Shown here one piece after another: positions 6,232 to 10,051 of a DNA stretch of 10,051 nt (position 1 is its first letter; each line of letters opens with the position of its first letter). The notes beneath the pieces are model-generated. The model was not told where the DNA came from and did no database searches. It saw only the letters and a program-made list of their open reading frames with translations. The DNA lies in contig JAHFTN010000055.1 in the NCBI GenBank assembly GCA_023269365.1, positions 1-10,051 of the forward strand, in the 5' to 3' direction. The DNA is from Chlamydiota bacterium. Its GTDB lineage: Bacteria > Chlamydiota > Chlamydiia > Chlamydiales > Rhabdochlamydiaceae. The translations under genes were made by a program, and so were the position numbers.

Positions 6232-6783
6232 ATGAAAAGAAAACCGCTGCTCTCCTTGCTTAAGTCTTACTACCCCACCGATGAGGAAAAGGTGTTTTTG
6301 GAGAGGTTCATCCATTTTGTGGAGACAAATCCAGACTGCTTTGAGAGGAGCTTGGAGGTAGGACATGTCACGGCCTCTGCTTGGCTTCTCAATAAGGAAA
6401 GAACACATGTCCTGTTGATGCACCATGCCAAGCTTCACCTGTGGGTGCAGCTCGGGGGGCATTGCGATGGGGACCCCGATGTGCTTGGGGTCGCCATCAA
6501 AGAGGCACAAGAGGAATCGGGCTTGACACAGATTCGGGCTGTTTCTTCCTCTATTTTCGATATCGACATCCACGTGATTCCTGCAAGAGAAGAGGTTAAA
6601 GAACACCTTCACTACGATGTGCGCTTTTTGCTTCAGGCTTATGGCGATGAGGCGATTGTGCAAAATAGGGAATCCAACGAGCTGCGCTGGGTAAGCTCGA
6701 AACTCGGCCTCGAGGGGCTCGATCCTTCCGTGTTGAGGTTGTTCCGCAAAGGAAAACCCTTTTTAAAGAAAAAGAAAAATTGA
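6232..6783 (+). CDS. Nudix hydrolase family protein
   Basis: Member of the Nudix superfamily of Mg-dependent nucleoside-diphosphate-X hydrolases; the substrate cannot be told from sequence. The 183-residue product has a Nudix box at 75-98: GGHCDGDPD leads into KEAQEESGL, with Glu91, Glu94 and Glu95 supplying the metal-binding REUXEE core. The usual Arg is Lys90 and the usual upstream Glu position holds Pro82, flanked by Asp81 and Asp83. The GGHCDGD variant is, from memory, typical of one Nudix subfamily rather than a defect. The N-terminal 50 residues are mostly helical-looking and the C-terminus ends in a lysine run. ATG 6232 is the only start after the in-frame TAG at 6208 and has no clear ribosome-binding site. 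TAGAAT at 6208-6213 could be a -10 giving a very short leader, but no -35 fits well. It probably begins a separate transcription unit from pgl. Confidence 0.85.
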   Translation: MKRKPLLSLLKSYYPTDEEKVFLERFIHFVETNPDCFERSLEVGHVTASAWLLNKERTHVLLMHHAKLHLWVQLGGHCDGDPDVLGVAIKEAQEESGLTQIRAVSSSIFDIDIHVIPAREEVKEHLHYDVRFLLQAYGDEAIVQNRESNELRWVSSKLGLEGLDPSVLRLFRKGKPFLKKKKN

Positions 6784-6838
6784 AGAAAAGGGCCCCGTTT
6801 GTCACAATACGCACAAACTGATCTTGAGGCGGCATCCT

Positions 6839-7096
6839 ATGAGAAGATTCATCTTGACCCTTTTGCTCTTTGCTATCACGAGCGTAGGGGACTGCGACGA
6901 AGGGCTTAATAGCTACGTAACAGAGACAAACGAGATCTACCGCACTGGGAAGGGCTCTGCAGAGGGGGCATTCACAGCGATCTCTACTTCGATGCTGGGG
7001 TGGGGAATTGGACTGGCGGTCGTTATCGGGGTTCTCGTCTCGGTGCTCAACCAAAGTGCGGCCGGGCATTCTCACACAACGACGGATTCTGATTAG
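6839..7096 (+). CDS. Small exported or membrane protein of unknown function
   Basis: I do not recognise this 85-residue protein. It starts with two arginines and a hydrophobic stretch (residues 4-16) that looks like a signal peptide or membrane anchor, followed by an acidic, polar segment (19-46). A glycine- and valine-rich hydrophobic segment lies at 53-70, long enough to cross a membrane, and the tail is polar (GHSHTTTDSD). The single Cys19 is not in a good lipobox, since the residue before it is Asp. ATG 6839 is chosen because GAGGCGG lies nine bases upstream and the hydrophobic stretch begins right after; a TTG at 6824 is in frame but overlaps that site. Only one base separates its stop from the next gene, which also encodes an exported protein, so the two are likely co-translated and may act together. 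It could be a pathogen-type secreted or envelope protein; that is speculation. Confidence 0.7.
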   Translation: MRRFILTLLLFAITSVGDCDEGLNSYVTETNEIYRTGKGSAEGAFTAISTSMLGWGIGLAVVIGVLVSVLNQSAAGHSHTTTDSD

Positions 7097-7097
7097 T

Positions 7098-7823
7098 ATG
7101 AAATTGTTTTTGTGGGTCTTTATTTTTTGCGCAGAGGTCTGTCTTTTTGCTGAGAAATCCCCTGTCTCTTTTTGCTTTTTCCTTCCCCCACAGGAATGGG
7201 AGATCGCAGACCCCACGACCCTCTCCTCTCGGGTGAAAATTGCCTTTTTTAAACCCAAATCCCACGGTTTTTTCCCTTCGATCAACTTGTCTGTGGAGAA
7301 AACCTCTGTTTCTTTGAGTGACTATTTGAAAGCCGTCAAAGCAATTCATGAGCAGGATCGCAATAACCACTGGAGAGCTCTTGGGAAGGTCCACACGGCA
7401 GCCGGGCTCGCTCAGCTGACAGAGATCGATACCTTATCTGAATGGGGCCCCGTCAGGATGTTGCAACTCATTCTTCTCAAAGAAGGGCATGCCTATGTGC
7501 TAACAGCGGCGGCTCTCAAAAAAGAATTTTCTAAATTTTATAAAGAGATACAAACCGCATTTCGCTCCTTGACCCTGACAACGGATTTATTGAGTTGCAT
7601 CCCTCTACTCGAAAAGAAAGAGGGGCTCAAACAAAAGCAAGCGGGACTGCTTGGGGTAGCCAAAGAGGAAGACTTCCAAGAGAAATACTGGCCCTCCTTT
7701 CAGCAAGAGGTCGTGACCCAGTTTGCTGAGATGGGAGCCTATTGGCAGGTACTGCTCTTAAAACAGACACAAGAGCAGATCGCACAAGTGAGAGCGAGGC
7801 CCCTTGACCCAGATCCTTCTTAA
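7098..7823 (+). CDS. Putative exported protein, possible PsbP/DcrB-like fold
   Basis: A 241-residue protein with a clear N-terminal signal peptide (residues 1-18, MKLFLWVFIF then a CLFA|E cleavage-like site). The mature part opens with VSFCFFLPPQEWEI, which resembles the sequence beginning PsbP/DcrB/LpqN-like domains (a short strand followed by 'P..W'). Near residue 135 an EGHAYVLTAAA strand and a following helix FSKFYKEIQTAFRSL also fit that fold's end. This is pattern matching by eye and is only suggestive. Residues about 165-241 are rich in Lys, Glu and Gln and look helical, with no known domain. The protein has no enzymatic motif. ATG 7098 lies one base after the stop of the upstream small exported protein and directly starts the signal peptide, though the frame is open further upstream. 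The 3' end overlaps the uvrA start by 20 bases. Confidence 0.75.
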   Translation: MKLFLWVFIFCAEVCLFAEKSPVSFCFFLPPQEWEIADPTTLSSRVKIAFFKPKSHGFFPSINLSVEKTSVSLSDYLKAVKAIHEQDRNNHWRALGKVHTAAGLAQLTEIDTLSEWGPVRMLQLILLKEGHAYVLTAAALKKEFSKFYKEIQTAFRSLTLTTDLLSCIPLLEKKEGLKQKQAGLLGVAKEEDFQEKYWPSFQQEVVTQFAEMGAYWQVLLLKQTQEQIAQVRARPLDPDPS

Positions 7824-10051
7824 AAAAGTCAAGGTCCACAACCTCAAAGGGGTGGATCTCACACTCAACCACAACGAGCTGATCGTCTTCACAGGCGTGT
7901 CGGGGTCGGGAAAGTCGTCTCTTGCCTTCGACACGATCTACGTCGAGGGGCAGCGGCGCTATGTCGAATCCCTCTCGACCCACGCAAGGCGCCATCTAGA
8001 AGATCTCATTAAACCCGACGCGGAACTCATTAGCGGGATCTCGCCCACCATCGCCATCGAGCAAAAGACAGCGGGGAAAAATCCCCGATCGACAGTCGGA
8101 ACGATGACGGGGATCTACGACTTTTTGCGCGTTCTTTTTGCACGTGTGGGGATTGCCCATTGCCCCGTGAGTCACGAGGTCGTCACCCCTCAGAGCGTGG
8201 AGCAGATCTTACACGCGCTACGCTCTCAAAATAAGGAGACGCGCCTGATTATTTTGGCTCCTTACGCGCGCAACAAGAAAGGAGAATTTAAAGACGACTT
8301 CCTAGAGCTTGCGCGCAAAGGGTATATGCGCGTGCGGCTCGATCACAACATCATCGACTTAAGCCAAAGCATTTCTGTGGAGGGGAAGGTGGCTCACGAT
8401 GTCGACATCGTCATCGATAGGATTGCGCTGCATGAAGGAGAGGAGAACCGCCTTATCGAGGCGGTGACTCAGGCCCTCGAGGTAGGGCAAGGGCTGATGA
8501 GCGCTCTCAATACAGACACCCAAGAAGAGGAGCTCTTTTCTCAGCACGCCCACTCGCCTAAGTCAGGCCTCTCTTACCCTCCGTTGAATCCTTCCGATTT
8601 TTCCTTTAATCACCCCTCGGGGATGTGCCCCACATGTCAAGGCTTGGGGATCACGCAAGAGTTTGATTTAACAAAAGTGATCGACCCGGAGCTTTCTTTA
8701 TCAGAAGACTGCTGCAATGTGGCAAGCCCCTACAAGACGGTGCGCTATGACAATATCTACAACAACCTCGCCAAACTCTTCGGATTCAAGAGTACGACCC
8801 CCTGGAAAGAGATCCCCAAAAAAGGGCAAGACGCTTTCCTGTGGGGATTAGAAAAGAAGTGGACCCGGATGGACTTTGTCCATCCCACGAAAAAGAGCCG
8901 CTGGACAGAATATGTCCAGTGGAGAGGGGTATTGCATGAAGCCAAAGAGCGGTTCAACCAAGCGCAGCATGAAGGGTATCGGCAAGCAAAAAAACTCTTG
9001 ATGCACGAGTCGATCTGCTCTAGCTGCCAAGGAGAGAGGATTCGCCCCTACCCGGCTGCTGCTACGGTCGGGAAAAAAAGGATTTCTCAAATTACGGGGA
9101 TGGCGATTGATGAGGCGTTGGATTTTTTTGAGAAGCTGACGTTAAGACCTCAAGAGAGACACATCGCAGAGGAGCTGTTAAAAGAGATCACAGAGAGGCT
9201 CCGTTTTTTAAAAGAGGTGGGGCTCGGTTACCTCTCGCTAGAAAGGAGCGCTCCGACATTGAGTGGAGGGGAGTCGCAGCGGGTCCGCTTAGCTTCGCAG
9301 ATCGGTTCTGGTCTTGTGGGTGCGACCTATGTGCTCGATGAGCCGTCCGTCGGGTTGCACCCAAGAGACAACCGCAAGTTGCTAGAGACACTCCAGAGCT
9401 TAAAAAATTTAGGCAACACCGTCATCGTCGTTGAGCACGACGAAGAGACGATCCTTGCTGCCGATACGATTGTCGATGTAGGGCCTCTTGCAGGAGAGTG
9501 TGGAGGCGAGATCGTCGTCCAGGGAGATGTCGAGGCACTTGTAAACTGTGCTAAATCTATTACGGGGGCTTACCTTTCGGGGAAATTGCGCATCCCCGTT
9601 CCTAAACGGCGCAAAGGGAGCAAAGCGCTCATTTTGGAGCAGGTTTCCCATCACAACTTAAAGGGGATCAACGTGAAAATTCCCTTAGGAGTCCTCGTCG
9701 CTGTAACGGGAGTGTCCGGTTCGGGAAAATCTTCACTCATTACAGATACCCTCTATCCGCTTTTGGCCAATACATTACATAAAGCAGCGCTCCCTGTAGG
9801 AAAACACAAGGCCCTTAAAGGGATTGAAGAGATTGACAAGGTGATAGCCATCGACCAGACGCCGATTGGGAGGACTCCTCGCTCCAACCCCTCTACATTC
9901 ATAAAGCTCTTCGATGAGATCCGCGAGCTCTTTGCAAGGCTGCCCCAGAGTGTCGCTAGTGGCTATAAATCGGGGCGGTTTAGTTTTAATGTACAAGAGG
10001 GCTCCTGTCCCCACTGCGCTGGCATGGGGATGATCAGAATCGATATGGACT
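7804..10051 (+). CDS. uvrA: UvrABC system protein A (partial, 3' end outside window)
   Basis: ABC-type ATPase that finds DNA lesions with UvrB and starts nucleotide excision repair. The window shows 749 codons with no stop. First ATP site: Walker A GVSGSGKSS (residues 31-39), signature LSGGESQRVRLASQ (from 486), Walker B region VLDEPSVGLHPRDN (from 510) and VVEHD. Second site: Walker A GVSGSGKSS (from 636). Zinc-finger cysteine pairs are CPTC (275, 278), CSSC (405, 408) and CPHC (735, 738), whose partner pair lies beyond the edge. The start is TTG 7804: the frame has a stop at 7789-7791 and the conserved KVKVHNLKGVDL follows closely, with GAGGC just upstream. It overlaps the preceding gene by 20 bases. 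Ordinary UvrA has about 940 residues. Chlamydial UvrA, from memory, is a tandem duplication of about 1,800, so this may be only the first half of such a fusion; the window cannot show it. Confidence 0.97.
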   Translation, partial: MTQILLKKVKVHNLKGVDLTLNHNELIVFTGVSGSGKSSLAFDTIYVEGQRRYVESLSTHARRHLEDLIKPDAELISGISPTIAIEQKTAGKNPRSTVGTMTGIYDFLRVLFARVGIAHCPVSHEVVTPQSVEQILHALRSQNKETRLIILAPYARNKKGEFKDDFLELARKGYMRVRLDHNIIDLSQSISVEGKVAHDVDIVIDRIALHEGEENRLIEAVTQALEVGQGLMSALNTDTQEEELFSQHAHSPKSGLSYPPLNPSDFSFNHPSGMCPTCQGLGITQEFDLTKVIDPELSLSEDCCNVASPYKTVRYDNIYNNLAKLFGFKSTTPWKEIPKKGQDAFLWGLEKKWTRMDFVHPTKKSRWTEYVQWRGVLHEAKERFNQAQHEGYRQAKKLLMHESICSSCQGERIRPYPAAATVGKKRISQITGMAIDEALDFFEKLTLRPQERHIAEELLKEITERLRFLKEVGLGYLSLERSAPTLSGGESQRVRLASQIGSGLVGATYVLDEPSVGLHPRDNRKLLETLQSLKNLGNTVIVVEHDEETILAADTIVDVGPLAGECGGEIVVQGDVEALVNCAKSITGAYLSGKLRIPVPKRRKGSKALILEQVSHHNLKGINVKIPLGVLVAVTGVSGSGKSSLITDTLYPLLANTLHKAALPVGKHKALKGIEEIDKVIAIDQTPIGRTPRSNPSTFIKLFDEIRELFARLPQSVASGYKSGRFSFNVQEGSCPHCAGMGMIRIDMD

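Noticed and set aside
6151..6663. 170-codon open frame on the - strand
   Set aside because: It is antisense to the Nudix gene, whose Nudix box is intact on the + strand.
6797..6818. Hairpin GTTTGT/ACAAAC after the Nudix gene as a terminator
   Set aside because: The stem is only six AT-rich base pairs with a 10-base loop and no T tail; it is within chance expectation.
6596..7285. 229-codon open frame on the - strand
   Set aside because: It lies antisense across the Nudix gene and both exported proteins, is rich in Arg, Lys and Ser, and has no domain. Better-supported + strand genes explain the region.

Overview
The window reads as a bacterial chromosome segment, most likely from an environmental member of the Chlamydiota. 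The main argument is gene order: pyrG, ruvX/yqgF, zwf and pgl/devB follow each other as in Chlamydia trachomatis (recalled, not searched). Base composition looks near 50% G+C, higher than in Chlamydia or Parachlamydia, so I do not assign a genus. All recognisable genes lie on the + strand. I see no tRNA, rRNA, CRISPR array, integrase or transposase gene.

Layout: positions 1-511 hold no convincing gene. They contain a small 12-bp tandem repeat, a C/T-rich tract and a near-perfect 64/65-bp inverted repeat (182-363), followed by a plausible promoter for pyrG. From 512 to 6120 runs a tight cluster: pyrG (CTP synthase), ruvX (YqgF-family RNase H-fold protein), zwf (glucose-6-phosphate dehydrogenase), opcA (its assembly/activation protein) and pgl (6-phosphogluconolactonase). 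Gene junctions are a few bases or overlapping, except between ruvX and zwf. There a second, unrelated 55-bp inverted repeat (2557-2725) fills almost the whole gap and stops one base before the zwf start codon.

After pgl comes a short non-coding stretch with an AT-rich dyad and a tiny ORF, then a Nudix hydrolase, a small exported/membrane protein, a second exported protein with a possible PsbP/DcrB-like fold, and the first 749 codons of uvrA, which runs off the right edge.

Functionally, zwf-opcA-pgl supplies the first two steps of the oxidative pentose phosphate pathway (NADPH and 6-phosphogluconate), with OpcA as the partner of Zwf. pyrG supplies CTP. UvrA begins nucleotide excision repair. 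The exported pair before uvrA has no assignable role. I found no clear candidate for a complete new system. The best leads are the two long inverted repeats, especially the one that could fold over the zwf ribosome-binding site, and the uncharacterised exported pair.
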